Shown: positions 12,013 to 24,396 of the stretch, piece after piece
Layout: the number at the start of each line of letters is the position of its first letter
Numbering within the stretch: the first letter of the stretch is position 1
DNA from: Mesotaenium endlicherianum
Taxonomy: Eukaryota > Streptophyta > Zygnematophyceae > Zygnematales > Mesotaeniaceae
Assembly (NCBI GenBank): GCA_009602735.1
Contig: WELA01004268.1
Location: 585,429 to 641,377 of the forward strand
Length of the DNA: 55,949 nucleotides
Reading direction: 5' to 3'
Made by a program: the position numbers and the translations under genes
Notes under the pieces: generated by a model
Database searches by the model: none
Told to the model about the DNA's origin: nothing
What the model saw: the letters and a program-made list of their open reading frames with translations, nothing else

Positions 12013-13309
12013 AGGGGCTTGACATGGTATGCTTCCATGTTCAAGTAAATTGTACAGCTTTTATTCTTGGGTAGGTTTTTTCTAAGACTAGCAAATTCAG
12101 GGTTTTATAATCCTGTAATTTTCTCATATTGGATTCAATCATGTACACCTTGTTCTGGTGTGAATAGAGAAGGTTGGGAATGACATAAAGGAGCAGCCGG
12201 CTAGCTAGATTGATGGCGAGCCTCTGAGATACCTCGGAGATAACACTAATTAGCACTAGAGGGAACACAGAGAAAGTATGCGCTCTTGAGCCTGGTTGTC
12301 CAGGCTAATTTTTGTTATATCAATGTCTTAGGTGTTATGAACAGTGAGCTGGCTGAGTTCTTCCACTGACGCTAATTTGATTCTTTCTTAAGAAGAATAA
12401 AAGAAAAACATGGGTCTTATGCCTCTGACAGTGATGACAAACCTCCTTTAAATTGACATATGGAGTCGTCTCCTTCTAAGATTATGATTATTATGGATCT
12501 GGTTATCCCTCTTGCTCATGCTTCTGTGGTAGCTCTTGTAGTCTATGCAATTATGACATTTCAATACACGTATTATTGATAAGGTCAACTTCTTTAATCC
12601 ATCGCCTTATGCTAATTGAAGAGAGCAATGATAGTAATACAAGACATACAACAGAATGTCACATTCCAATTTTGGTGGCTTCCAGGGTCGCTGGTGTCAG
12701 AAATAATTTTGTATAATGAGAGCGCACCTTTTAGTTATGGGGCTGCTTATGTTGAGAAGCCTCGATGTCCAGATTAACCATTGCATAACTGGATACCATA
12801 GAACGCCCTTTCCTGCTTGAGCAATCCTGTAAGAATGACACGAGAAAGAAAATCTGCTCCTCTAGTGCCACCTTCTCCTGCATGCTTGGACAGACCGATC
12901 AAATTGATGCGAGCGGAGGTCCCTTAGAACGATTATGATAACTGCACTATAAATCAGCTCGCGAAGCCTTCAGAGACAATCTGCTCTTGATGCAATTTGA
13001 AAATGTGTAGACTATCAAGATTGTTCGACTCATTTCTCGTCTCGTTGCCAAATAAGATCGAGGATGTCAAATGGTGCATCAATATGTTTAACAGCTGCAC
13101 CGGAAGTTGTTCTCCTCGCTAGTGATCAATTGCCACGGAAGGTCTGCTTCAGAAATATTTTTTATAAATCCGAATGAACCTCTTTTTGGAGGCCGAATAC
13201 TTGAAAGAAGCACTATATGTGGACAAAGACAATGATGAGCCTTTGGTTCTTTACAGATTGAAATAGTGTACATTTTGAAAGGATGTAGAATAAGGCACTT
13301 GCATTCAGC
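12013..13309. other. Intergenic, nothing recognised
   Basis: This is AT-richer sequence between the TPX2 stop codon and the R3H-gene start codon. It should hold the TPX2 3' untranslated region and the R3H promoter. No credible coding exon, RNA gene or transposon was seen on either strand. Confidence 0.5.
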
Positions 13310-16300
13310 ATGGATAGGCAGGACTTACTGAAGGCCCTCAATGTGCCAGATGATCGTGAGTTTCTGCTCTTAGCTGAGGAGGATATGCAGCACTTCATTG
13401 AGAAATTTCAAGGAGATGCGAGCAGCTCAAGTAAGGTGAGATCTGTATAAGGTCACCCACTCAGTAGCACATGTTGTCATTCTTACGCCTTGTGCGTCCA
13501 AGGTGCCTCCACACTGGCATTAGTCGACACAAAAAGTAAGCAAGTCACAGCAGCGGCATTGTCAGCCACCTTATCAACTTTATCTTGGGAAACCTTAAAC
13601 ATATAGCTAATTCTGTGATGCTTCTGACATGCACTATCAACACGTAAATAATCATTTTATTCTGCAAGAGGAGATTCAATAAGCTCGTCTACTTTTTGCC
13701 ACAAGATATAAACACCGTGCAATTCCTTCATCAATGAAACCCCTTACTACAGAGGGTATCTGTGGGAACTTATATTTCCTGTTCTGTTACTGTAACTAGT
13801 CATTATAAGTAACCTTCAGTATAACAGTCGCGCTAAAGTCAACAGTTCCACTGATAGCAGGTGCAAGTATAACAGTCGCGCTAAAGTCAAGAGTTCCACT
13901 GATAGCAGGTGCAAGTACCTGCGTTCTATCATCAGTGTTCATATTGCTCATGTTGATGCTTAGAGCTCCTCTGCCTCCGTTGGCATGACAGGTCCTGCGC
14001 TTTCCACGCCTACCCTCATACCATCGCTTGCTGCTGCACACCCTGGCCAAGCGCTTCCAATTACGCTCCACTTCCGAGCCCATGTGGGACCACAATGTAA
14101 GGGTGCTCGTAAATCAAGTACACCATCATTGGCTGCCTCGATTACCCATCTGCCACGTGGCTATCAGTTGGTCTCTAGTCCATTTGAAGGCGAGAAGGGT
14201 TCTTGCATGGATGTCCAGGCAGTTCTGCATGTGCAGAGACACATGTGGAGTCTAACATTCTACTTCCAATAAAGTCCGAGACATTGTTACAGTTTTGTAG
14301 TCCACCAGTGACCATTGTACTCCTTGGCTTGTGTGACGATGCTAGTGTGCTTATTTTCGACTTGAGAGATGATATTGGTCACATGCTGTATGTATGTACC
14401 TCATTACTATCTTCATCGTCAGCAAGACATGGTTTGAATGATCACTATTCATGACGGTAAAAGCATGATTGGAATAGCAGGTAAGCAACTGAATTGGAGG
14501 ATGGGCACAGGAGGAGGGCTGCAGGGTCTGAAGTGGGTCTACTGCTTCCTTAAGCCAGCCTGTGCGCCTCCTCTCCTAGGCCTCTCAGACTTCATCCTAG
14601 GCTGGCCCGCAGGTGGTAAGCTCCAGTCTGAGGAAGGTGGTAGCCGGGAGGAAGACACCGCCCACCATGAAAATGTCAAGAACAGCACGAGTGGGCGTAC
14701 TGGGCGTACTGGTGCTCCTCACCCCCGTGCACTGTATCGAAACCCAGACCCGGAAACCTCAGAGAAGGAGGAGAAGACGAAGAAGCTCCTTGAGGATGGG
14801 CAGGTCCATGGCCAGGGGCACGAGGAGGACAGCCAGCTGGCGCCAGATGGCAAGAGCCCCTTGCACAAGAAGGGCCGGGGTGCCTTTCGGTATAGAAGGG
14901 AGCCCTCACAGCAGAGGGAGAGTACCCGCGGCTCAATTCAGCCTGCCAATATGAGTGCCCTTATGAAAAGGGAGCAGAGGGGGCAAGGTGGAGGGCCTGA
15001 TGTGAGAAGCAATAAAAACAACTCTTCAGCCTCAGCACTGGCTCACAAGAAGCCGGGTGTGGCGATACGGGAGCGTGAACTGTGGCGAGTCAGCAAGCTG
15101 TCAGGTGGGCCATCATTCGGAGGAGCAGCTGTTGGAGAACACCAGGTTGATAGCCCTGGCACGTATCTCCAGCCGGAGGGGGAGAGAACAGCAGAAGGCT
15201 CAAGGGCGCACAGCCTTGGCTGCAGCAGGTCCCACCAGTCAGCAGGTGAAGGCAAGGGAGAGGGTCCCTGTGAGCGAGCAGGTAAGGGGGAGCCAGGAGC
15301 GCAAGCAGGATTCATTTCAAGCACTCCCGATGATGAGGTTGCTGAAGGCAGCCTTGCAAGCTCTGCAAGGGCTCCCCACCCTGGAAGGAGGACAGGGAAA
15401 GGCCGCGGCACGTTCACCGGTGACCTTTTACAAAGCAGAATGCATCCTGCTGCAGATGCCATGGACGTCGACGCTGACGTCAAGCCACCGCCGGAAGCCG
15501 TAAGAGGCGGAGAAGCTGCGGAGAAGGAAGAGGAGGATGAGGAGGAGGAGGAGACTCCTGAGGAGGGCTTGCCAGAGGTGGAGGACGGGCTTGTGGTAGT
15601 GCCCCTGCTCAACAGCTACCGCAGGTTCCAGCGAGAAGTTGCTGGAGAAAAGAAGAACCGAAGCAGCCAGGGCCCGCGCTCAGCCGCCCGTCATGCATGC
15701 CAGGTTAGTGGCACCTCTCTCACTTTCGGGGGTATGCATGCGCCTGTTTGCCTCCTTCCCAGTCACATAGATGGCATCTGGTTGATGTGACTCCCCAATT
15801 GGCCTGCTGGCATTGTTGTTCCTGATGCTGTTGCAGAAAGACTGCTGCATTGCAGTGCGGGAGGGGGGCTGAGAGCCCCGCCTGTGTCTCTCTTGCCAGG
15901 GGGCTTTGACGTCTGTCTTGCAACATCACCCACGTATTGTTGGTAGATACTTTGGGGCTGCACTATGGGCCGCTGTGGCCCCGAAGCAGGTGGGGTATGC
16001 TTGGGAACAATTGTAAAATTGGCTCCACGCATGACATGTTTTTGTGTGTTGTTCCAAAGACCATCTTCGTTGGCTCATGTCGAGCCCTTGGCTGCTGCTT
16101 CAAGTTAAGGATGCATAGATTTCATCTTGCAACCTTCTTGTGCCTCAAAAGCTGCGTTTGACTATGTTCTACACCCAAAACTGTCTGCCTGAGCAAGAGA
16201 GCGCACTGCACAGCTGGGAAGGATGAATGCTATAAAGGCCTAGGCACTACACTATGCTGGCAGGAACTCCGGCAGACGAGTACAGGCCTTACAGCTGCCA

Positions 16301-17810
16301 TAGAAGGCAAGAAGCTGTCAAGATGAGTAGCCAACTTTTTCTAGGCATAGACGTGAATGGGCTCTTCATGGGTGACCCTGTGTGGATTTGTCTGTGGGCA
16401 GCCCGAGGCCTCGGTGGCGCACATCTGCGAGGTATGGCTGGCACACCTGGTTGATCCCCTCATTCATTTAAGAGGGGACACGTAACGAGGGTCAAGCAGG
16501 TGGTGATCGTCACCGCCTTGCTGGCGTTTTGCCTGGCAGCTGCTGCTGCTGCACTGCCTTGCACCTGAGGCCATGCTTGCAGTCCGTCCGTCAGGGTGCG
16601 GGCGGCTCCTTGAGGCTTAGAAACGTGACCATGTGCTGCTGGTCTTGCAAGGGTGGCTGATATAGGAGCACGCTTGTCCAGCCTCTGGCCGTTTTTACTA
16701 CGGCTTCTCTTCTTTCCCCAGCTTGTGCGTCAGTGGTCCCAATTTTTGCAAAGGCAGGTGCGATTGTGAGACCACAATATTTTCTTGCCTGCTTCCTGGA
16801 AAATGTTATGGCGGCACCTGGCATCCCAAAGTGAGGCGCCCCACTCCGCTTCCCGTGCACGTCAGAACGTCGCTTTGCTGTCACGTGGTGGGGGGTCCCT
16901 GTGGTTGCCCAGGTATCAGCAGAGGGGCCGGACCAGGCGGCTCAGTGCGCTGCACAGTTGCCAGGTGTGCGCCGGGTGGGTCCTGTCAGCCCCCAGCTAT
17001 GCGTGGCCATCTTTGAATCCCCCCAGGCTGCACTTGGTGCAGTGCAAGCGTCTTCTGAGGCAGCGGCTGCAGCTGATGCGCTCCAAGGATACACACTGAA
17101 GTTCTTTGAGGTAGCATTATCCACCCACTCGTGACCATCTCTTCCCTTTTCTGATGTCACGCCTGCATCAAGCAATTAGCCGCTGCTGCGGCTGCGGCTG
17201 CGGTTGCTATTTTGGCTGCCTTGTCCTGCGGATATATGGTCTGGAGATGTCTTTCTGGGCCTGTATCCTCTGGATGAGGGCTGCATTACACCCTGGTGAG
17301 CATGCACGCACATGATCTGAAGGAGAGGCTCTCCCTTGCACATGTAGAATGTACATTTTTGGAGCGTTAGACTGTGCTGTTGATTGCTTCATTTGTAAGT
17401 CCTCTTCAATGAAAAACCTTCTTGCTGCTCTGCTTTCGAGCACCTTGTGTGCGCCAACATTCTCACTTTGTACGACGGATGCTTTTTCCCGTAGATAAAG
17501 AGGGTGTTGTACATCCTTGAGCATTGCTCCTGCTTTTGACAATAAGTGAGCAGCTTGCAGGTCGCATGTTTTCAACAAGCTGCTTAACGTAGTGGTGGTG
17601 TCGCAGTTAAGAGCTCGATCTGCTGAGAAAAGTTCGACATGGTTGTCATTGTGTGGGGCCTGCATTGTCCAGGAAGCGGGAGAAGCAACGCTGGCTGCTT
17701 GTGGGTGGCCGGCGGCACGTCCCAGACTGACAAGTGGCCCTGCAGTACAGCGTCTCATTGGTCGGGCCCTCACAAGTAGTCGTACTGAAATCGCCAGATT
17801 GAAAGGCTGA
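13310..17810 (+). CDS. R3H-domain protein resembling R3HCC1/R3HCC1L
   Basis: The R3H domain binds single-stranded nucleic acid; the role of this family is poorly known. Firm exons: 13310-13435 starts at ATG and reads LLKALNVPDDREFLLLAEED; 13992-14096 carries the R-x3-H motif in FPRLPSYHRLLLHTLAKRF. The C-terminal exons are 16997-17110 (LCVAIFESPQAALGAVQ) and 17673-17810 (GPAVQRLIGRAL, then stop), matching the HALGIF and ARRLVISALG type C-terminus of R3HCC1L. In between, a long open frame covers about 14580-15703. It is Glu-, Gly- and Ser-rich with an acidic stretch near 15520-15590, and probably is a low-complexity linker exon. A small exon reading HDGKSMIGIA ends at 14480 but lacks a usable acceptor, so the middle of the model is unsure. 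An RRM-like strand expected before 16997 was not found. Confidence 0.6.
13818..13913. repeat. 48-bp tandem duplication in R3H-gene intron 1
   Basis: Two adjacent 48-bp units start at 13818 and 13866 and differ at one base (AACAG versus AAGAG). The period is a multiple of three and the repeat is open on the minus strand, but no gene is expected there. It looks like a simple local duplication. Confidence 0.85.
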
Positions 17811-18465
17811 TTGACAGCAGATTGTGCTTGGTTGCAACAGCTTTTCACGATGCGGTCCTTGTTGCAACCATTTCGTGTTCCAAAGATGAAGACCATCTCT
17901 TGTTCCAATAATCAAGATGGTATGCACGCTACGCTGCACTGCCTGCTGGGTTATCTGTACATTTATGTCCCTCGCATCCTTCACCTATGCGTTTCTGTGG
18001 AGTTAAGGGCTGCCTGGAAATGTTTGGAACTTGGATGTGCCAGTTGCAGAAGGCATGCTTTTATGAGGACGACAAAGATTCTGACAACTGACGATTGCAG
18101 ACTTGAGCATATATGATTCAGCATCTTGCATACAAGCTGGAGAAAAAAGAGTGCAGGTTGTAGCTCCTAGACTGATGTTCTCAACAAATGCGAGAGGAGG
18201 GCTTCTTCAGGGTCTGCAAGCTCGTAAATTGATTGGGCAAAATTGGGAGTCTGGTATCCTGGCCAAGCTTGTACTACAAACTGATGGCCTTTAGGTTACA
18301 AACAGACTGCAGAAGAGCACCTTTACCGCTGCACTTGAAAATGATACAAAGAGACCTGCAGCCAACAACAATTTAAACATATCGGCCCTTTGTTGAACAA
18401 GATTGTCGGCAAAAAACCTCAACACTACATCAAGTCCGCCTACTTCGGGCTCATGGATGGCATCG
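17811..18465. other. Convergent 3' interval, R3H gene / XRCC4
   Basis: This 655-bp interval lies between two convergent stop codons. It should contain both 3' untranslated regions and polyadenylation sites. No coding exon, RNA gene or repeat was recognised. Confidence 0.5.
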
Positions 18466-20521
18466 TCACCCCCGCCTCTTCCTGGGAGCACTTCTGTAGC
18501 CTGTACCACTACTTGCTATGGCCACACTCGGCTCCAAAGTGGGCCGCGAGGAGGTACTGGGTGGTGGCGAGGGAACTGCCCCCATAGGCTTCTCAACCTC
18601 GACCTCAACCCTCTTATCAGGTAGCTCCTCATCCTCCTCAAGGACCTCTGTGGCACCTGAATCAGTCTCAACATCTGCACCAACCTGCAAACTTTCACTT
18701 ACCCGGCTATCCTCTATTCCCACAGGCATAGACCTGGAGTGCACACTTGCACCATTGTAAAGGTCTCCTTGAGGCACTTCACTTGACGCGCGCCTCTTCA
18801 AGGTCACTCTGTCTGCCTCCTCTGCTCGATCTACATCACTGCCATCGCCTTTGCCAGAATCCTCATCCTCTTCGTCGCAGGTGGCATCTGCACCGGATGA
18901 GGCACTCTCTTCGGCTTTGACTTGAAGCGCATCACTTTGGGACCTGGCCTCGAGGGCCTGTTTCAACTCTCGCAGCTTGGCCTTCTTTGTGTTTAAAACA
19001 CTGACAAACTGCCCAAGGTAGGTTTCAAAAAGGGACATGAGGAGTTGCTAGCTGAAGACAGCCGCAAGGGCAGGTAGTGCACATAAGTTCTTCAATCAAC
19101 AAGACAAAGTCGAGACGAGGAACGTCTCCAGAGCTTTAACGTGTGTGAAGCGAGACGAGGTCACAAGATGGTGGCTCTAGTATTATTTCCTATTGGGCCA
19201 CTACCAATATGACTGCGGATACCCACTGCTCTATAGAGGGACCTGCAAGAAAGGAGGTGGCAGTATCGATGAGCATGGAAGAGCTGCAAACCTTCTTGAA
19301 GAGGTCGTTTTCAAGATTGTCCTTCTCGTTTTTAAATCTCTCACTTTGAGCCAGGCACTTTTCATATTCTGCTTTCATCTTGTCAAAATTGCGAGCAGTC
19401 CTCCAATTATCTCCCTGCAGGTTGCGACCAATGTAAAGATGACCCATCACACAGACTTTGTGAGCATAGCTGGCCTTCGAGGGCCAGGATGGTGGAAATC
19501 ATACAGGCGTACACCTGGCACCATAGAGCCTGTCTTGTACAAGCATCCCGACAAGGTGCTTCTAGCCAGCTACATTATTTGAGGCTTGCAAATTCTGGGA
19601 TAAAATTAGGGCACATAATGATGGAATATGCTATGGTGCAAGAAATTTCCTTACATCAAGCTTGACGTTCTTGACGAAGAAATGATCAAGGATTTTCTGT
19701 GTGACTGCCTTTGCATTTGGCACTGGTGTGAGGAGTACACTGGCTGCCAGCACCTCACTGGCACCTAGTGACTCATTCTGTTCTGGTTCCAGTTCCCAAA
19801 TGAGCTGCCACACAATGGAAATGAACTGGCTGTCAACACTGAGACTTATTTCACATGTTATTATTAAGCAAGAGTGAGTGCAATGGATCCTTCTTGAAGT
19901 GCACTCATAATAAGTTGATAAAGTTAAGGCTTCTAACCATGGAAAGTTGGCAATGAAGAACCATGATGATTTCATTACACAATGTGGAGTAAAAATAAGT
20001 TCAGTTTGCTTTATGATGCCCGCTGATCTCTTGCAGCTCAACTTATAATGCACAAGGATCACATATTAACTCACCTTCTTTTTGTCTGTTTTCTCATTGA
20101 ACTCTATAGAGTATGAAGTAGACTGCTGATGGCTGAGATACCTCTGCAACTTGTCTCTGAAATACTTTTTAGGGTCAATATCCCAAATACTTGCTCTCTC
20201 AGAGACCTCAGCCTCGGTAACTGCACAAGCACTGCATGCTCATTCATGACTTATCACCAGTACTCAACATAACAGAGGCACATAATATGCACCACATGTC
20301 AACGTAATTAGCATGCGTTCCCTGCAGAAAAAGGTTTGAAACAGAAGGAGGGCTTCATCTTCTTAGTTGCTTGAGCGAGCTTCATGTTACTATTCACCTT
20401 TACGATACCAAGCTTTTTCTCCATCAGTCATGGAGATATTGCACCATCCTTCAAACCACTCAACAAGCAGGTAGACCTTTTCTTCACTGGCAACAATCCG
20501 GGTACATGTAATGAAAGCCAT
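18466..20521 (-). CDS. XRCC4: XRCC4, DNA ligase IV partner in end joining
   Basis: XRCC4 scaffolds DNA ligase IV in non-homologous end joining in the nucleus. The complete model has five minus-strand exons: 20521-20398, 20220-20075, 19804-19655, 19414-19292 and 19008-18466. Phases fit and the product is 361 residues. Residues 1-140 form the head domain (YLLVEWFEGWCNISMTDG, ASIWDIDPKKYFRDKLQRYL, LIWELEPEQ, KILDHFF). Residues about 141-205 form the coiled-coil stalk that binds ligase IV (EKCLAQSERFKNEKDNLEND, then FVSVLNTKKAKLREL). The last 150 residues are acidic and disordered-looking and end APRKRRG, a possible nuclear-import signal. The start was chosen as the only in-frame ATG ahead of the head domain. 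The gene is divergent from the aldo/keto reductase and convergent with the R3H gene. Confidence 0.88.
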
Positions 20522-21184
20522 TTTACTCGCTCAAAGCGCACAACTCAGTCAAATATTGGTGTGCACTAAATATATATGTCCAGCCACCATGAAAAGGTAC
20601 ATCACCTACGTCCTATCTACCCCTGAAAACATTCAGAACTCCACAGGACTGACATTTTATGATGTAGACTCTGTGCTATGTGTAGGAGCAACTTCCACCA
20701 AATCTATTAGACTTTCGGGGACCCAATTTCAAGAGAGCCAGCTCATTTAACGACTTTGGCTCAAGTGTTGTGGTTCCACTCAAGCAGCTAATATATTAAG
20801 GGCCAATCATTTCGGAAAGTCATTCGAAAGTCGTCTTAAGTAGTCTCATAGACACATTTGCCTCGTCGGACTTCGTGAGTATGTTTTTTGGATACCAAGC
20901 AGCAACTCTTGATAACAGCAATGCTGATATCGTGAATGTATGATGGTGAGGTCCTCTCGCGCCCCCAGCTGCGACTTGCCACCATTATAAACATCTGTCT
21001 TTCAACAATTTTATGTCCTACAGATGAAGTTAGCGATTCTACAGGGGATGGGTTGTGCACCGACGATCATATATACTGGAGCTGGTTGGTTTACATAGTA
21101 CTGCTACGGAAAGGGGTTACATGTAATTATGCAAATTACCAAGAAAGGTATCTTAGAGATTAATATCAATATAAGGTAGCAAAT
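20522..21184. promoter_or_regulatory. Divergent interval between XRCC4 and AKR
   Basis: A 663-bp interval separates the two start codons, so it should carry both promoters and both 5' untranslated regions. No specific motif stands out and no coding exon is present. Confidence 0.5.
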
Positions 21185-24100
21185 ATGCAGTTCCTTGCTA
21201 CAGCTTCATTCTCATTGAAAGTTTCGTGGCTATGCAAGGCTGCTGTAGCTGAAGCAGAAGACCTCTACAGTAGGCAACCGAGCATACTTGGTGCCTTGGC
21301 ACCCATACTGGCAGCTGCTAGCAATGTAAAGCATAGGATTGGATATAATCAGTGGAAGGGGAATAATTCACGGTTTTGTGGCCAGGCATATGAGCAGCAT
21401 ACTTACATACCAAAGGCCTACAGGAACATATGTATTGCCAGTGGTATGGAGTACACCAAGCTAGGACGGACAGATCTGACTGTTTCCAGAATCTGCTTTG
21501 GGACCATGCTTTTTGGAGAGGGGACTAAGTAAGCTCTTTTCTTTCTACAGCACCTGAACAATGTTAATACGTGTTATCAGTACGATGCTGATACATGATA
21601 TTGACTGCGTCCTTTCGAATTTCAGCTGTCTTAGCCTTCCCTGCAGCCCCCTCCTTTCCGTTGTTTAAGCTATCAGGCACGGAGTACTTCACCATCTCCA
21701 TGAAAGTACTTGACGTATGAGGAGGGCGAGTTCAGAGTCACAAAAATAGTGGCGTGCTAAGTAATCGCATCAAAGTCTTGATAATATGTGTTTTCTGCAG
21801 TTACGTAGATGCTTGTGGCCAGTTGTCATTGGCCGTGGAGGCTGGAGTCAACTTCTTCGACTCTGCCGAGATGTACCCTGTGCCACAAAAAGCTGAAAGC
21901 CAGGTACACACAGGCAGACACATGCACATATGCACACACGCACGCACACAAAAACCTGTGCTAAACTGGAAGTGCGCTGTGAGTCAGAGTTGCTAGGCAG
22001 ATGTGCAGCAGCTGAGGCCATGCACAACAATTTAGGGGCTTTCTTGATTGCCTGCTACCATATTTGACTCCAAAAAGTTGGAGGCTAATTCCATCCTCTG
22101 CTTTAATATACATTGTGTCACTCCTGCCGCTGGCTGCGAAGCCGGCTTTTCATAATATGAACGTCTTTACCTGGTGGGAGGCAGGGATTGTCAGAAGAGT
22201 ATTTGGGACGCTGGATGAAGACGTCAGGCCTCAGCCGCGAGCGCCTTGTGGTTGCCACCAAGGTACATGCACACCTCTAACTTCTCCAGGATCCATTAGA
22301 TGTTTACTCTCACACACGCACGCACACACACACACACACATATGCACACACATACATGGTTACACATGTATGTGTGCGTAGTTGTATATATACATAGATC
22401 TCTCTACATCTGCTTAACGTAGATACAATTACATCAATTTACCTTTGGCTGTTCCTTAGCTTGCGCTTAAGAGCCAGGTACACTTGCTCATATTTGCCAA
22501 CTTAGTAAGGCACTTCGCGACATTCTTCCATTGTGCTGCAGTAGAAGGTAGACGCCAGCCTACGCTCCCTCACTGCTTCAAGAGGCCAGTATTGGAAGCC
22601 GCCTGCTGCTCCTTCATCCACCCCCATTGTGCATTCTTTGCATCCTGTGAACTAAGATAGCATCTGTGAGATGTCGTCCTTGATTGCTGAGCTGGTTTGT
22701 CTGATGGACAAGGACTGCTGTCCATGCAAGTGAGTGCTCCCAGATTTCTTTATGCATCAGCAATACATTTGATTACTTGCACAGTTATGCAGGAACTGCC
22801 AGTATTTCTTGGAACAAGCGCCTCCTCGTAGCGTACTATGTCTGACATGCAATGGGCACTGAAATTTAATGAAGAGAAGAAGGGAACAGAATAGTACAGA
22901 TGTTAACGGAGCCGGGGCGTGTCGCTGGAGGGAGACCCATCACCTTGCTTACACCTCCTAAGTCCTCTTGTGGGGGGTGTCCCTCGGCCCAAATCTCTGG
23001 ATCCTGTTCATTCCCAAGAAGCCACCCGCCGATCTGGAGGAGCACGGAGCCTGCTCTCTCCATGCTTGGTCGGCACTGACTCTTCGCATGCATTCTATTT
23101 CACACTCTGCCGACAGATGGGGGCAGTGCCTCCTTCTTGTCCCTGTTCGTACAAGTGCACCTTTCTTCAGAGAAGCTCAGCCGTGTGCTGTGAGCTGCCT
23201 TCTGCGCAAGGTGGCAGGGCCCTCGGGCCAGATGGTGTGGATCCGCGGTGGCCCCTCGGCCGTAGATGCGGCCAACATCACGGCGGCCATCGACGGCAGC
23301 CTGCGGAGGCTGGGCACGGACTACATCGACCTGTACCAGATCCACTGGCCCGACCGCTACGTGCCCATGTTTGGCGACACCGACTACGACGCCGGCCTGG
23401 AGTACGCCGCCGTGCCGCTGGAGGAGCAGCTGGAGGCTCTGTCCCGCGCCGTGAGTGCCGGTGAGCGTGCGCCACACTGCTGTTTGTCGTCCCTCCATCA
23501 ACCAGCCAGTGTTGCCTGGGGGTTTGTTGGTTCATCCGAGGTTGACTGATTCGGAGCGTGTTTGTGTCCTTCGTGAGATTGTCCTGTCGAGAATGGCGTG
23601 GGGTCTTGACATGCACAAGCCGTCCCGTCAATGTGTTGAAACTGCATGCAGGAGAATTTGCTGGTGTCTGTCAAAGCTGCTGCCGGTGGGGCGGGAGGGG
23701 GGGGGGATGGCGCTATCTTGCTACTTGGCGACCACTCTCCGCGTGGAACTTTCAGTGCCCTGCACTGACCGTTGAGTGCCAGCACAGCACAGGGCGGCCT
23801 GAGCTTGAGAGGGACGAATGCTCACTGCACATGTGGCAGGTAAAGTCCGCCATGTGGGTGTTAGCAATGAGACGCCCTGGGGCGTCATGAGGCTCTGCCA
23901 CCTGGCGGACAACTCTGCCTCCCTAACCAGGATCGCCTCAGTGCAAAATGCCTACAGCCTGCTCTGCCGCACCTTCGACATGACTCTGGGAGAGGTGTGT
24001 CGCAAAGAAGGCGTCAGCTTGCTGGCCTACAGCCCCCTGGCTATGGGCCTTCTCACTGGGAAGTACTACATGCCTGGTGAGGGTGGCCCAGAGGCCAGGC

Positions 24101-24396
24101 TGAACAAGTACAGGGGTCGGTACGCCGAGGCCGAGGGCAGATATCCTGTAGAAAACCCACATGTCAAGGCTGCTGTCTGTGCTTATGTGGACCTCGCAAA
24201 GAAGCACAACATGACCCCAGAGGCGCTGGCGCTTGGGTTTGTGTTGAGGCATCCTCTTGTCGCCAGTGCAGTGGTGGGAGCTTCTTCCTTGGGTCAGCTG
24301 AGGGACCTGCTAAAATGCTCTCAAGTTGTTCTTTCAACGGAGGTGATGGAATCTGTAGACGCCATACATCGCCAGTATCCAAATCCCACACCTTGA
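21185..24396 (+). CDS. Tas-type NADPH aldo/keto reductase, likely plastid
   Basis: This family reduces carbonyl groups with NADPH; the natural substrate is not known. Exons 21185-21528, 21801-21903, 22185-22262, 23211-23460 and 23840-24396 fit in phase and give 443 residues. Residues 88-443 are the reductase barrel, beginning MEYTKLGRTDLTVSRICFGT as in bacterial Tas. The catalytic tetrad is complete: D135 and Y140 (FFDSAEMYP), K175 (VVATK) and H220 (QIHWPDRYVP). VSNETPWGVM and the Tas-like C-terminus AVVGASSLGQL follow. The first 87 residues are Ala/Ser-rich with few acidic residues early on and could be a transit peptide. The alternative start is M88 at 21446, which would give a cytosolic protein. 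Introns 2 and 3 hold CA repeats. Confidence 0.87.
22311..22340. repeat. CA microsatellite in AKR intron
   Basis: A CA dinucleotide run interrupted by CGCA lies in AKR intron 3. A shorter, more interrupted CA-rich tract lies at 21905-21952 just after exon 2. Confidence 0.85.

Noticed and set aside
13796..14095. 99-codon minus-strand frame with a 16-residue repeat
   Set aside because: The repeat is the 48-bp DNA tandem duplication in an intron, translated. It overlaps the R3H exon on the other strand.
17207..17908. 233-codon minus-strand frame
   Set aside because: It lies opposite the last exon and 3' region of the R3H gene; the plus strand encodes the conserved GPAVQRLIGRAL ending. The minus frame has no family features.
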